Shown: piece by piece, positions 27,175 through 38,449 of the stretch
Layout of the letters: the number at the start of each line of letters is the position of its first letter
Position numbering within the stretch: the stretch's first letter is position 1
Assembly: GCA_019633425.1 (NCBI GenBank)
Contig: WSUB01000051.1
Span: 62,001-126,000 of the forward strand
DNA length: 64,000 nucleotides
Direction of reading: 5' to 3'
Origin: Tulasnella sp. 424
Lineage: Eukaryota > Basidiomycota > Agaricomycetes > Cantharellales > Tulasnellaceae
Made by a program: the position numbers and the translations under genes
Notes under the pieces: model-generated
Database searches by the model: none
What the model saw: the letters and a program-made list of their open reading frames with translations, nothing else
What the model was told of the DNA's origin: nothing

Positions 27175-27873
27175 ATGAACGCTGCCATCTACAATATGTT
27201 CTCGATGCCCCAACAACAACCCATAATCATTCCCTTCGGCCCAGTCGTTGGCAGGAACTCCAGGGAGCGCCGCCGAATCCGTCGTGCTCAAGACCGGATG
27301 CAAAAGGCAGTCGAAGCTGCGGCCACCGCCGTTCTAACGCCATCATCCCTCTACCCCTCGGCCGCTCAAACCCCCGCGCTCTCGGCACAGCCAGCAGCCA
27401 GAGGGCACCACCACCATCACCAATCCGTTGACTGGTCGAGGCCTATTCAGCGTCCCGTCCATCATGTCCGCAGTCGGTCAACCCCGAGCGCGGTATGCGG
27501 TGACATTCGCTCTCTTTGGGCCTCAGCGGGTGATGCTTCGGCAGCTAAAGGGTTCCCAACGGTCTTCTCAATCCCCACGCGATCGAACACCGTGGGAACA
27601 AGTCCGCAAAGCAGCAGGCCGTCATCAATCGCCCTCCTTGATTGCTTCGATCCAGAGGTCGATTGCCTCAGCGACTTGGACAGTCTGCTGTTGAACGCTA
27701 AAGCTACCGTCGGAGAAGACATTCCTGATCTCTGCCACTCCCCAGCTTCCTCCACTTCTGGTTCATCCTCTCTCCTCTCCAGCCCTTCGGAATTCCATCT
27801 TCCCCTCCCTGCCACAATGTATCCTACCAAAAGCTCAAAGAACGCCGAAACTGCGTACTTCCGCTCATTTTGA
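27175..27873 (+). CDS. Unknown low-complexity protein
   Basis: Single exon of 232 residues with no family I recognise. Features: a hydrophobic, Gln/Pro-containing start; a very basic stretch at about residues 28-43 (RNSRERRRIRRAQDR) that could bind nucleic acid or act as a nuclear signal; an Ala/Pro/Ser-rich middle with a run of five histidines near residue 80; and an acidic patch around DCFDPEVDCLSDLDSLL. The rest is Ser/Pro-rich and probably disordered. A strong TATA box, a C-rich leader and a clean stop support a real gene. Secretion is unlikely: there is no signal peptide. Confidence 0.6.
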   Translation: MNAAIYNMFSMPQQQPIIIPFGPVVGRNSRERRRIRRAQDRMQKAVEAAATAVLTPSSLYPSAAQTPALSAQPAARGHHHHHQSVDWSRPIQRPVHHVRSRSTPSAVCGDIRSLWASAGDASAAKGFPTVFSIPTRSNTVGTSPQSSRPSSIALLDCFDPEVDCLSDLDSLLLNAKATVGEDIPDLCHSPASSTSGSSSLLSSPSEFHLPLPATMYPTKSSKNAETAYFRSF

Positions 27874-30800
27874 TACCTTATCGGACTCTATAATACCCCC
27901 CTCACGAAATATGCCTAGCTTACACACTCATTATTATTAGTCATAGTCATTCCTTCATACTATACCTACTACACTACGATACCCTACTATATGTCTCAGG
28001 AGCACCTACCAATGCACATTGCAGCTTCTCTAATTATATCGAGAGTGATAACGCCGCTCACATCGGGACAGCGCGCTGCAAGTAGCATGGCTGCGGAAAG
28101 CTTTACACGCCCTATGATCCTGCTTCACCCGTGACTCGCACATTCATTACAAACGGAGACTTGGTGACAGCCTTCTGATCGTAAAGTCCCGAGACTGTGG
28201 CACAAGTCAAAGCGGTTATGGGCGACAGAAGATCGCTCTTGGAACCAGGTCAGAGGGCTCGTAAACAATCCCTCGTTCACGCGAGGATTCACTAACACAG
28301 CGAACGCCTTCATCTTGCCAATTGTGTAGGCTAGAAGGGAAGAAGGCTTTCATCCAACCGTTGTCTTGGGCGGCGGCCGCATCGTCGGACTCTCGTAGCG
28401 ATTTACTTTCATTAAGACACGTTGCGATTAGCTGTTGACCGCTAGGCAGTCGTACCGGGCCGGATGCTTTGCGATAAACCCGAAATAGAACAGAGATCCA
28501 AACTCGAGCGTACGTGAAGTTCAAACTTAAGGGGTTTAGGAACTTTCCGTCGTATGCTCACACGGGTGACACTCTCTGAACATTAAGACAGATAATAGGA
28601 TGGCCATCGTCTCAGAGAGCTTCTACAAAAGCAAAACTGGCCTGATCCAAGCGACAGGAGGCGTAAAGGGTGCTCTGGTTTGCCTTCGAGATTGCCTTCG
28701 ATTCTGAAGGCATGTTCAAGACAGTAGCCCCGGTCATATGCTTTATAAAAAAAGATTCGAGGGTGCCTCAGGATGAAGAAGCGGAGGGGTCTACCGCTCG
28801 TTGAATGTAGGGACAAGTCGTCGTCTTGCCCACTAGTGGAAAAACCCCATGGAGAATTTAAGGACGCCTCGGGAAGCAAAGCCACCTCGACGTGAGCTCC
28901 GCCGAGCCACGGGCTTCACAAGGAATATCAACCAAGGAAGATGGCATGCGCACGAGAAGCTGTGGGTTCTGGGTACGGTCGGCATTTTTCCTGTCGGTGG
29001 ACGATGCACCACCCATGAACGCATTCGGGCACAACGATGATATCCTCGGTCGTAGCCATAAAACGCGCAAGTCATCTGAGGGTGAGATTATATGCACACG
29101 ACGTGATTTATTCATGATAAATCCGAGTGACGGAAGGTTCAGCCGTTTCTTCCGATGTTGCAACGCTGTGACTCCGTGACCTAATGCAGAGCATTCCTCT
29201 AGAGAAGAGCAATTGTAACCAACTATAAATGTACTTCGGCGAGTATTAATATGAGAGTTGCTTCCCTTCATTAAGTGGACCCGAATATTTGAGGCATTAC
29301 AGGGTTTCTTTCGCCAAGACTAGTACGATATTAATGGCTCGGGAGTCGTAATCTGACGACTTATCATCCGACCGCAGCACCAGAACAGTATGAGCCAATC
29401 GAGGTCCAAGCCTGGTCCTAATATTAGCGATTTACCGACTTTCAGGTGGCTTACATGCCAATGAGAGGGGGTGAAGACGCTTGAGGATGAACAGGAGTGA
29501 GTTTCCAGGAGTAGCCTGAAATTCGGATGATGTTTTGCTCGCTTCGAAGATACCGGATGCTCTTGGTATCTGCAATTGGCTGGTACGGAGTCTTGGTATC
29601 AAAGACAGAACACTTCACAGTCGAACGGTGACGATTTGCGAGAAGCGTTCTTTCCGTGCTTGGACGCCGAACATCTGACAGGTAGCCAATGCAAGTACCT
29701 TCGTCCAGACATAGAGCGCCTGACCGACTCAAAAGGTCTACCCTTCCTTGAAAAACGTCGGGAGTCTGAACTTCGTCGGTGTTTCCAGATTCAGAGATGA
29801 AAGGCGGTCTTCCATCGGTGTCAGTTGTGCGGAGATGTTAACCGATTCCAACCACCTAGACCGCGGAGTAGTGCACGGGTTGAGCGCTAGGTCGACCTCC
29901 TTACCGGTGATATAGGTAAGGTGGCGGGGGCCCGATTGAGGTAGAGGAGGGAGAGGAGAGTACGGGACCGCGTCGGTCAAACCGTCGGGCTTTCCCAGAC
30001 ACCGTGGCAGGCTGCGAATTCGAAGCATATCCGATCCCATCGCTCGATGCAAAGGCTGGACGTGAGAGACCATGAGACAATAACGCACTATTTACATAGT
30101 CCCCGCCTCGTTCTCCGCCTAGCGGCGGGCGGAAAATTTGCATCGGAGCAACTCGCTCCGCTTTGACGAATCTTTCCCCTGCCCGCTCCATGGTGCTCCA
30201 GCTCAAATCTAGAACATCACAACTAACGTCCGAGCCGAGTGGAACTAAGGGATTGCAACCGGAGAAAGCTGAAACCCCCGCATCCGCTCCCTACTGGTTA
30301 GTGAACAGAGATTTTACGTGCATCGAGAGGCGGCACTTGGAAGCCTCGCAAGATGGAAGAAGCTCAGAAGGGAGGCGACAAAATGTGGTAACTAGGACTG
30401 TGCACCTCTATTTTGGATAGAAGAGACTTGCTAGACTTCTCATATTACGGCTTCTACGTCCCGGACTGACGGTCCAAGGGCCAGCGATACCTTGCATGGG
30501 CATGACAAACACCGCAACAAACATGCCTCCACATGTCGCCCGACATTACACCGCGAGTTTAACCGAACGAGGATCAGTCCTTGCATTTTCATAGGACATT
30601 GCAACACGTTTGACAACAGGTTGGTTACTAATGGGTAAAATCAATAGGGGTTTGAGCGCTGGTTGCCTGAAGTCGCGCCATCCGCCGCCATGCTCCGGGT
30701 TTTGTGGGTATCTCGTAGCCGTCCAAAGTGTAGATAGGTACACCGGGACGAATGTGCTCTTTTACGCTTAGGCTGGGGTATAGTCTCTTTCAGGAGAACC

Positions 30801-31692
30801 GGACCGTTGTTTCTAACAAAGGCCAGCTAGCAGTCGAGGCGAAAGGCAGTCAAGAGACTCAATGTTCAAGAGGCCGCCGTGGCCAGAACTAAGGGACCGT
30901 CGAAGAAAAGGTCTGGCATCTCGCTCAAGAAAGAGGGCACATGCATTCACAGTCTAGATGTGGCCGTCGCTTGGTAAAGGCCCGCGGTGGTTATGTGACT
31001 CGCAGGGACGCCGTGAAAGTCTGTGGTGCGAATGGTGGGTTTCCACATGGCATTCCCCCGATGTCCATCAGACAAGAAAAATACGGTAATCTGCTACACA
31101 GACTGCGGAGAGCATGCCGACTGGTTAATTTGAGATATTTTCGTGTCACAGACTTGCCGAGGAGTACGGGCACGGGGAGGAAACAGGAGCCAGCGTGCCA
31201 GCGTGCAATTGAAAACCGAGCGGAATAGTCGGCATTTAGAAAAAATGATTTCCTGCAGGGCGATAAGGTTGAATTCCTTTCACAAAAGAAAAGCTAAGCC
31301 GTTTCTGGAGTCACAACACAGGCCCTGCGAATACTCGGTGGAAGTGAGGCTAGCGGGCGGGCGGTGTCGGGTTAAACGGCGCCTTGCAGCAAAAAATATT
31401 AAGAGGATCTGCCTGTATTCTCAGAGATAGTGTACAGATGGGCTGGACCAAAGCAAAGGAGACGGTTGACTACGGGGAAGTGGAGTTGAGCATGCAGCGG
31501 CGGGGAGATTTCGGCGGGAGGATGAGCGTAAGGGTGCGGGGTCAGAGTCGAAGTCGAACACAAACAGTACAAATACCGACCAGTCTACATTCGACTTGGA
31601 AAGAGGACGCGCGTCAGCCTCTCTCCTTGCCACTCTATTCCTCTCTTCCTTCCCGCCCTCCCTCTCATCTTCTCCATCTCTCCGTTCTAGCC
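27874..31692. other. 3.8-kb gene-poor region
   Basis: I find no gene, RNA gene or intact mobile element. Many short open frames exist on both strands but none has recognisable motifs, good splice context or low-complexity patterns shared with the flanking genes. The last 100 bases (about 31600-31690) are the C/T-rich leader of the proteasome gene. Ancient transposon debris is possible but I cannot show it. Confidence 0.5.
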
Positions 31693-33531
31693 ATGTCGCC
31701 TACCGTAGGGCCCGTATCGCGCGACTTCAACCCGTACTCCGACAACGGAGGCACCATACTTGCGATCGCTGGGGAGGACTTTGCTGTAGTAGCAGGAGAC
31801 ACTAGACAGTCAGAAGGTTACAACATTCAGACCCGCTATGCTCCCAAAGTGTTTAGATTGTGCGTCTTTCAAGTCTTGGCTCGCGTTAACCGTCGCTGAT
31901 CGACGGTCATCTCCAGAACGGACAAGGCTGTCCTCGCCGTCAATGGCTTTGCCGCCGACGGTAACATGTTCGTCAAGAAAGTAAAACAGAGATTAGAGGT
32001 GAGAATACTGCGCTTCTATACGCTTGCGTCACCCTCGTCGCCCTCGCTGACGCTCGCGATTATCGCCCACAGTGGTACCGACATGCTCATGGCAAGGACA
32101 TGCAATTACGCGCCATCGCACGAATGATTCAGACTATGCTCTACGCTAAGCGGTTCTTCCCGTACTACGTCTACAACATCCTCGGCGGCATTGAAGAAGA
32201 TGGTGAGCCTCCATTCCTGCTATTAGTCCTCTTTCGCCCCCGTCACCGTTTCTGGTATGCCTCGGCACCCTATCGTGTTCACTCCTGTTCTTCAACGTTC
32301 TGCCACTGCCGTCCGACCATTCCTTTCTGGGCCACTGTACCCAGAAATGTGGAGTGCTTGCCGCGTTGCATTCGATCGCGTCGAATGACCTTGCGGCACG
32401 CTTACATCTGCCGCTCTGGATGTCGCCGTACCCGTCATATGCTCTTTAGCAGCCCTGAATTGTCTGCGCTATTTTTCCCTTTTATTTCTTCCTCCCTTTT
32501 CTCCGTTCCTGAGCTCGAGCTTACGGCTCAAAGGGGTGGGCAGCTCTTGCCCGATCAGCGCAGCCAGGGCCCAATCGGTCTTTGCTATACTTCATCGGAG
32601 ACAACCTTTATGGGACGTTCCGGTCCTTCGGTTTGACTCGATGGATTTTCTGGCTCCACTACTCCGAGGCTTCGACGCGTTTCGGCGTATTGTCTGCTCT
32701 AATGGATGGCGGGGTCGCCCGAGATGCGGAATAGAGTCGTTGATGCAGCAGTCGCGGACCTCGATGGATCAGATCCAATTGATCTTTGATCAATAGCAGT
32801 TTTGCACATGGATTGATCCACGTTCTCGAGAGAGGGAGCACGGAGGGCTGGGGGAGGCATTTGGTCTTTCGGTTTAAATTCTCCGACTCGGACCCGAGGA
32901 TAGGCCGGAAGACCATGCCCTCCAATGTTGTACCATCTTCGGGGGCCGCGTGTCCTTTGGTTTCGCGTGTTTTTGGATTATTCTTCACCCGACCTACTCA
33001 ATCCGTCGAAGAATAAAAGCTGACAAGAATCGATTTGTCGCATAGGCTCCGGTGCCGTCTATTCATTCGACCCCGTGGGATCGTACGAACGCGAAGCCTG
33101 CCGAGCCGCAGGAGCTGCTCAGTCGCTGGTTCAGCCTTTCTTGGACAACCAGGTAAGTCTATTCAAACGGAACCATCGAGCGATTGGTAACTGACTCCCG
33201 AAATTCCTGCATCCAGATATACTTCAAAAACCAAACGCCGTCGATCGACGCGCCATTCCCCCGCCATCTTCCATTGTCTCATGTCCTCTCCATCGTGACC
33301 GACTCTTTCACTTCTGCGACCGAACGACATATTGAAGTCGGAGATGGCTTGGAGATTTACATCATCTTGGCAAAAGGGAAGACGCTCGCCGGACTTGGAT
33401 TGGATGGCGTGAAGGGCTTGTCGGAAGTTACCTCAACAGTGGACGACTCGGATGGTAGCGCCAGCGAAGGAGAATCATTGAGCGAGGGCGAGCGAATCTT
33501 TGTGCTTCGGAGAGAACTCAAGAAGGACTGA
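31693..33531 (+). CDS. PRE7: 20S proteasome subunit beta-6 (PRE7/PSMB1)
   Basis: Non-catalytic beta-ring subunit of the 20S proteasome core. Five exons: 31693-31859, 31917-31998, 32073-32202, 33046-33152, 33217-33531; 266 residues, against about 240 in most species. Hallmarks: [27 protein letters not shown] at the start of the fold (here cited in part), [49 protein letters not shown]. There is no catalytic threonine after a Gly, as expected for beta-6. Intron 3 (32203-33045) is 843 nt, over ten times the local norm. The extra length is an acidic, Ser-rich insert near the C-terminus ([17 protein letters not shown]), before the usual end LRRELKKD. Confidence 0.95.
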
Positions 33532-34422
33532 GCGCTGGGAGATGGTGGGAGGTCCAAGCACGACGCGCCGTCTCATGGTTTCCCTCCGGCTTTTCTCGCT
33601 CCTGGTCCATACTATCCGTTTCTCATCGCCTCCGCCTCCACCTTCATGGACTCTGTTCTCCCGTCTGCCGTTTCTTGAAACCGAAGTAGTTTGTAGAAAA
33701 TGTCCGTCTGACGATCCGTGGGATTATCCCACTGTTGGTTTTGGTTGCGGCATTTTCTACTTTTCCCCCTTCTCCTAGGCTCGGCTCATGTCATCCTGCA
33801 TCTGCACGCTATGACTTTCTTCATCATTTTTCATCATTCCAGCTTACTTTCTTCCCCCTTTTCTTTTTCCGGCCTTATGTGTTTGCCTGTATATGTATCT
33901 TGGTAGCCTTTTGCTGTGACATCTGCCCTTATAGGTAGACTGTAGCGCAGACAGGATGTATGATACGCAACGACTCTGATGTCTTCCTCCATGCCTTTAT
34001 CGAGTGTTCATCATTGCGGGCAACGTTCATTTAATGGCGCTTGATGTCTCGGGGTGACGTCAGGTTCCAATGATAGCAACTTGGGAGCGCAGCCGCGTGT
34101 TAGTCGAACGCCGCTTTGTCAGGTTGTGTTCCCTTTCCTTCCGCAAGTTTCACCCGTCCTCCTTTTCACCACCTGCTGCTGTGCCGCTCTTCTAACCCAC
34201 CCATCTCCCCTCCTTCAATCTCTTCTCAAGACCGCTCTAGATCTACTACGAGTCGACTCAGCTCGACTCTGTATACTCTAAACCCGACCGTCAAACCTTC
34301 AAACCCAACATCAACAGCCAGCCAGCTCACCCCTCAGTCTGTGTTGCAACATCCAACCTCTCCACTCCACCTACAACTCCAACTAATCCTACCCACCTCA
34401 ACATCGAACCGGTATACAAGCC
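33532..34422. other. Intergenic region between PRE7 and ROT1
   Basis: T/C-rich 3' flank of the proteasome gene, then the promoter and C-rich, A-rich leader of ROT1 (CCTCAACATCGAACC near 34395). No gene. Confidence 0.5.
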
Positions 34423-35517
34423 ATGCTTCCGTCTACGCCCCGTTTGCTCGCTGCTCTCTTCGTCGGGCTTCTGTCCAGCTCCTTGACAACCGCACAAAGC
34501 TACGACACTACCCACAACGTCACCAGTCTTGAAGGTACATGGAGCTCTGGTAGCGGACATGTCTTGACCGGGCCTGTGAGTAGACGCATGCCAGTCCCTC
34601 TTAGCCGCTTGGCCCCGCAGCACGGCATGCAAACGCAGCGTGTGGAGCCCTAGGGTGACGCTCTTGTGTTACCATCACCATTCGGCCCCAACGACCTTAT
34701 GTGTATGAGTCGGTTCTGACTTTTCTTTTCCACTTTAGGGCTTCGCCAACCCAGTGAACTTCACCTTTACCTACCCTCAAACCACTGGTATCTCGTATTC
34801 CTTGTGAGTGCGGCATGCTCTTGGCCCGATGTTACCGCGGCAGCCGGCTTATGTTTATCTCCTGCCGTCAGCACCACCGAGACACTATCCGATGGCAGCG
34901 ATGGCTATTTCGAAGAAGCCCAATACCGCTTTCAAGGCAATGGTAAGTGCTCTATTCTTGGTCTTTTTTCGCGGTTGTCCCCTTTCTGCCGCGGCAGAAA
35001 TAGCAACGGCTATTTTTCTCTTTGTCACGTTGTTTACCCGCCCTTTTTTTTTTTGCTTTGTTCAGGTTCCAACCCAACATGCATCGTTGGCATCGTACAA
35101 TGGCAACACGGCACATATACCCTGAATGCCAACGGCTCAATAACTCTCAATCCCTTTGCTGATGATGGACGACAACAAGTGCAGGATATGTGTGCGGCAA
35201 AATCCAATATTATCCAGCAGTTTAACCAGACCACCCTGTTCGCCAACTGGAACATTTACCAAGACACTACCAGGGGATTTAAGCTTCAGCTCTACCGTTT
35301 CGATGGTGCACCACTCAGCCCGATGTACCAAGTCAGCACCACCCCAAACATGTTGCCTACGGAGATTTTGACGAACACCACCGCCACCACCGCTACCACT
35401 AACGTCGCCAATAACGTCGTCATCTCGGCTGCTCCTTCCAGAAAGCAAGCTAGTATTTTGCCTATGCTTAGTGTGGCTGGTACTGCTATGGTGATGGGAC
35501 TCGTTGCTGTGCTGTGA
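34423..35517 (+). CDS. ROT1: ROT1 ER chaperone
   Basis: ER membrane chaperone needed for protein folding and for beta-1,6-glucan/cell-wall synthesis in yeast. Four exons: 34423-34575, 34739-34803, 34872-34942, 35066-35517; 246 residues. A signal peptide occupies about residues 1-25 (LLAALFVGLLSSSLTTAQS). Family motifs: SLEGTWSSGSGHVLTGPGF, NPVNFTFTYPQTTGISYSF, DGYFEEAQYRF, NPTCIVGIVQWQHGTY, ADDGRQQVQD and LQLYRFDGAPLSPMY. Several N-glycosylation sites are present. The C-terminus ends in a hydrophobic segment (MLSVAGTAMVMGLVAVL) serving as membrane anchor. Intron 1 (163 nt) and intron 3 (123 nt) are longer than most here. Confidence 0.93.
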
Positions 35518-36925
35518 TTTTGCTTAGATGGACGTTATTCTTTAGTCGTTCGGATGTTTTCGTTGCTTCTTTTTTCACTTTGCCGCCTTGATATAATCAT
35601 GCACGCTCACTCTCATTATATATTCCGACCATGTGTATATCAAATGGACGATGGGACTATTTAAACTATGCCTGTTTCGAGATGAAGGGCCTAAGGACAT
35701 TTCGTTTAACTCAAGGCTTTGGCCGGGCGGAGGTAACCAGTTCCGGACCTCCCGCTCAGGGTAACCTTGCCCACGATTTCGGGACCGCGACCGATCAACA
35801 AAAGGCCGAACGCTGGAGTAATGTGGCGATGTCGCAGAGCAGCGTGATCGTCGGCGCTGGACATTGGGTAGACGTCCTGAGCAAGTTATAGGCATGCCCT
35901 CATGATGACCAAGATATGTTAATATAAACAGCTGTTTCCTGAACATGAGGATGAGCAATTTACCTTGGCCTCCTTCCCTGGAAGAATAATACGTAGTATG
36001 CTATGAGTTGTAGCCGTCACCAAGACGTCGTCAGCGACTGGCGGCCATGCGGAACGCACTTCAAGCAGTCCTCGAGAGACTTAGACGCATTAGGACTGGC
36101 AGGACAAAGAAACTTAAAACGAATTTCACCAATAGCTGAGTGGCTTGTGACGCCGTCCTTCTCGGCGGAGTTTGGCTAACCCACTCTTGACATACTTAGA
36201 CCATCCACCAACGAGATTGCTGCGACAGAGCATGTTCACTCGGATGGTCAACCGGAGAACTATCCCCAAAAGGTCAGGGCCGCTGGAATCGACAGACGCG
36301 GTACAATGTGGGGTATGGGAGAGCGAGCTTTCGGGCCGCTCGCGTCGGACAATCCGTTCAGGTTACAAAAGAAACCAAAATATGGATATAGGGTATCAGG
36401 TATTATACCAAGTATAGAGTTTAATTAAAGGAAGAGAAACACGTGCTAGTGTACTTAGAGGGACAGGGGAGTCGTGAGGGGCGGAGAGGAATGGGTCCAT
36501 GGGAAGTACCATCACTTGGGTGTGACCTTGGGTAAGTGGCTCGTCGCCCCAACCCTGCACGTCCATGGTTATGTCCAGAAGTGGAATGATATCTCGTAAA
36601 TGACGCGTCTGTGGCCCTACTCGAGGTGCTGTTTCTTCGGAATAACTTCGTCGAGATCGTGTGTGGCTTGAGCGAAGGTAGATAGCGGGGAAGTGGAAGG
36701 TTGACGATGACGAGGGGTGAAGATGGGAGTACAGAAAGGAAGAGGATGCGTGCATAATGACAGCTTAGCCGGATCTTTTGCTGTATCGGGTTAGGAGGCT
36801 TTGTGCCCCTGCTAGAGAGGTGCGACGGTGGGAGCTGGCAAACTTGAGGAGGCAGAGTGGGCGGAAGGGAAGAGGTTGAAGGGATTTGCCCCTGCCAGCG
36901 TCCCCTCAGACGTCGATTTGGACCG
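35518..36925. other. Intergenic region
   Basis: No supported gene. On the minus strand a frame from 36755 to 36396 and another from 37047 to 36421 are open but look like T/C-rich untranslated sequence; they could be a 3' exon or 3' UTR of the minus-strand gene ending at 36926. Confidence 0.4.
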
Positions 36926-37717
36926 CTACACCTCCTCTTTGCCCCCACCAGCTCTTGGAACGAATTCCACGACTGGATCGTCCATCGATCCACAGCCCAC
37001 CATGGCCATAACGTCCTCGCCGACGGGGCTACCCAAGCTCTCCTCATCCATGTCTTGGGTCCTCCCCGCGATAGTTATGGCGGCTATTACGTTTATCCAA
37101 GCGTCCTCGAAGACATTTCGCCGACGAATGTCGACAAAAACCGCGAGGTCGTCGAACTCGTCGACCAGGCTGTCCTCGCAACCGATGAGCTCCAGCGAGT
37201 TCTGAAGGATGGTAGACGGGCGCCGCCAGGCGTTGTAAGGCTGGGGTCTGCGGATCGTCAACGAGCGCGGGAGGACCTTGGACTTTCCAATCTGGGATTT
37301 GGGAAGGAAGTTGAAGGCGCTTTGGGGCCCGGTTGGGCCTTCCTCAACATGGACGGGGACTGCGTCGTTTGCAGCAACGGCTTTTGCTAATGAAGCGGCA
37401 GGCTTTTCTTCAGGTAGGGCAAGGAGCTCCTCTATGATCAAAGACTTGCGAGGTGGTGATGCTCGAGCTCTGGCCAACATCGACCGTGGCGACAGGGTGG
37501 CTTCTCCGGCTGGACTGCCCGTGATTGCAACTCCTTTGTCCGCTCTACCAACTGGCGACGCAGGCGATTCCTGAACAGTAGTTTCGATCATGGTTGGATG
37601 TGTCTCCTTGGAGGCGTATTCAGTGTTTTGGATTGGGCTTCGGGGTCCGACTGGAGCGCGAGGGATGGCCGAGTCGATCTTGAACAGAGTCTCAACGGGG
37701 GCAGAAGAAACGGACAT
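36926..37717 (-). CDS. Unknown protein, partly disordered
   Basis: Single open frame of 263 residues with no family I recognise. Residues 1-110 are Ser/Pro/Ala-rich and probably disordered. A more ordered core lies at about residues 130-225, with FNFLPKSQIGKSKVLPRSL, an Asp/Glu-rich helix (LVDEFDDLAVFVDI) and a hydrophobic stretch (AWINVIAAITIAG). The last 14 residues (VPRAGGGKEEV) sit at a possible splice donor (GAG/GTGTAG), so another 3' exon may exist. The start at 37717 is the first ATG of the frame. Codon use and composition look coding, but the call is tentative. Confidence 0.5.
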   Translation of the reverse strand: MSVSSAPVETLFKIDSAIPRAPVGPRSPIQNTEYASKETHPTMIETTVQESPASPVGRADKGVAITGSPAGEATLSPRSMLARARASPPRKSLIIEELLALPEEKPAASLAKAVAANDAVPVHVEEGPTGPQSAFNFLPKSQIGKSKVLPRSLTIRRPQPYNAWRRPSTILQNSLELIGCEDSLVDEFDDLAVFVDIRRRNVFEDAWINVIAAITIAGRTQDMDEESLGSPVGEDVMAMVGCGSMDDPVVEFVPRAGGGKEEV

Positions 37718-38449
37718 TGAATTGAAGTAAGGTGAGATTGTGGGTGTACGATGAAAGTAGTGGAGGGGGTTAAGTATTCAGAGGCAGCTTTGTTCCGAAA
37801 GCAAGTTTTGAGCGGATGCGGAAGGCTGTGGTGTTAGCCGCTCACGGAAGTTTGAGAATGTGGATGGAAAAGCAGCGAGTCACTGAGACCTCCCGATGTA
37901 TTATATACACCAATCAAGACAAATTGAGAGGTTTTGTCGACGACGGCGGGTGTATGGTTGGTGAGGTGGGGGGCAAAAACAAAGAAACCAGCCTTTCTTT
38001 CAAGGACAAAACTGAGGCGCAATAATGGTGGCGGGTCGTCAGGACTTGAAAACGGAGGCTGAGCCAGATGGCATAGATACCGGCTGAGAGAGTCAGTGGA
38101 TGACATTCTAGAGCGTTTGAAACTGTTGTCGAGTCCCGGTCGTGTATGGAAAGCGAAACAGGGGACTTGTGGGGCTGAAGTCGATTAGAGTCACTTGAAT
38201 CGGGTGTAAATATACCGAGCATATCTTCTAGAAAATAAAGCCCAGATATCAGCGCCCTATTCGACTTGTCGTTTCACTCAATGGGGCTCGGAGAGACTAA
38301 GGCCGCTAAGCGCAAGGAGGGGGATGTGGTAGAAGAGGAACCGTGAGTAACGGGCTGGACACGTCGAGAGGGTGCCTCGCTCCTGGCGACTCTAATTCAT
38401 CCCTTCTCGACTTACACCTCCCCAAACTACGGAACGTGTATTATAAAAA
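37718..38449. other. Divergent intergenic region upstream of GLO3
   Basis: Contains the 5' flanks of the unknown minus-strand gene and of GLO3. No gene is seen; a short TTATAAAA is found at 38441-38448, directly before the GLO3 ATG and therefore too close to be its TATA box. Confidence 0.45.

Noticed and set aside
32100..32636. 178-codon plus-strand frame in the proteasome gene
   Set aside because: Begins in true exon 3 and then runs through the long intron; the intron part has no proteasome homology, which resumes only at 33046.
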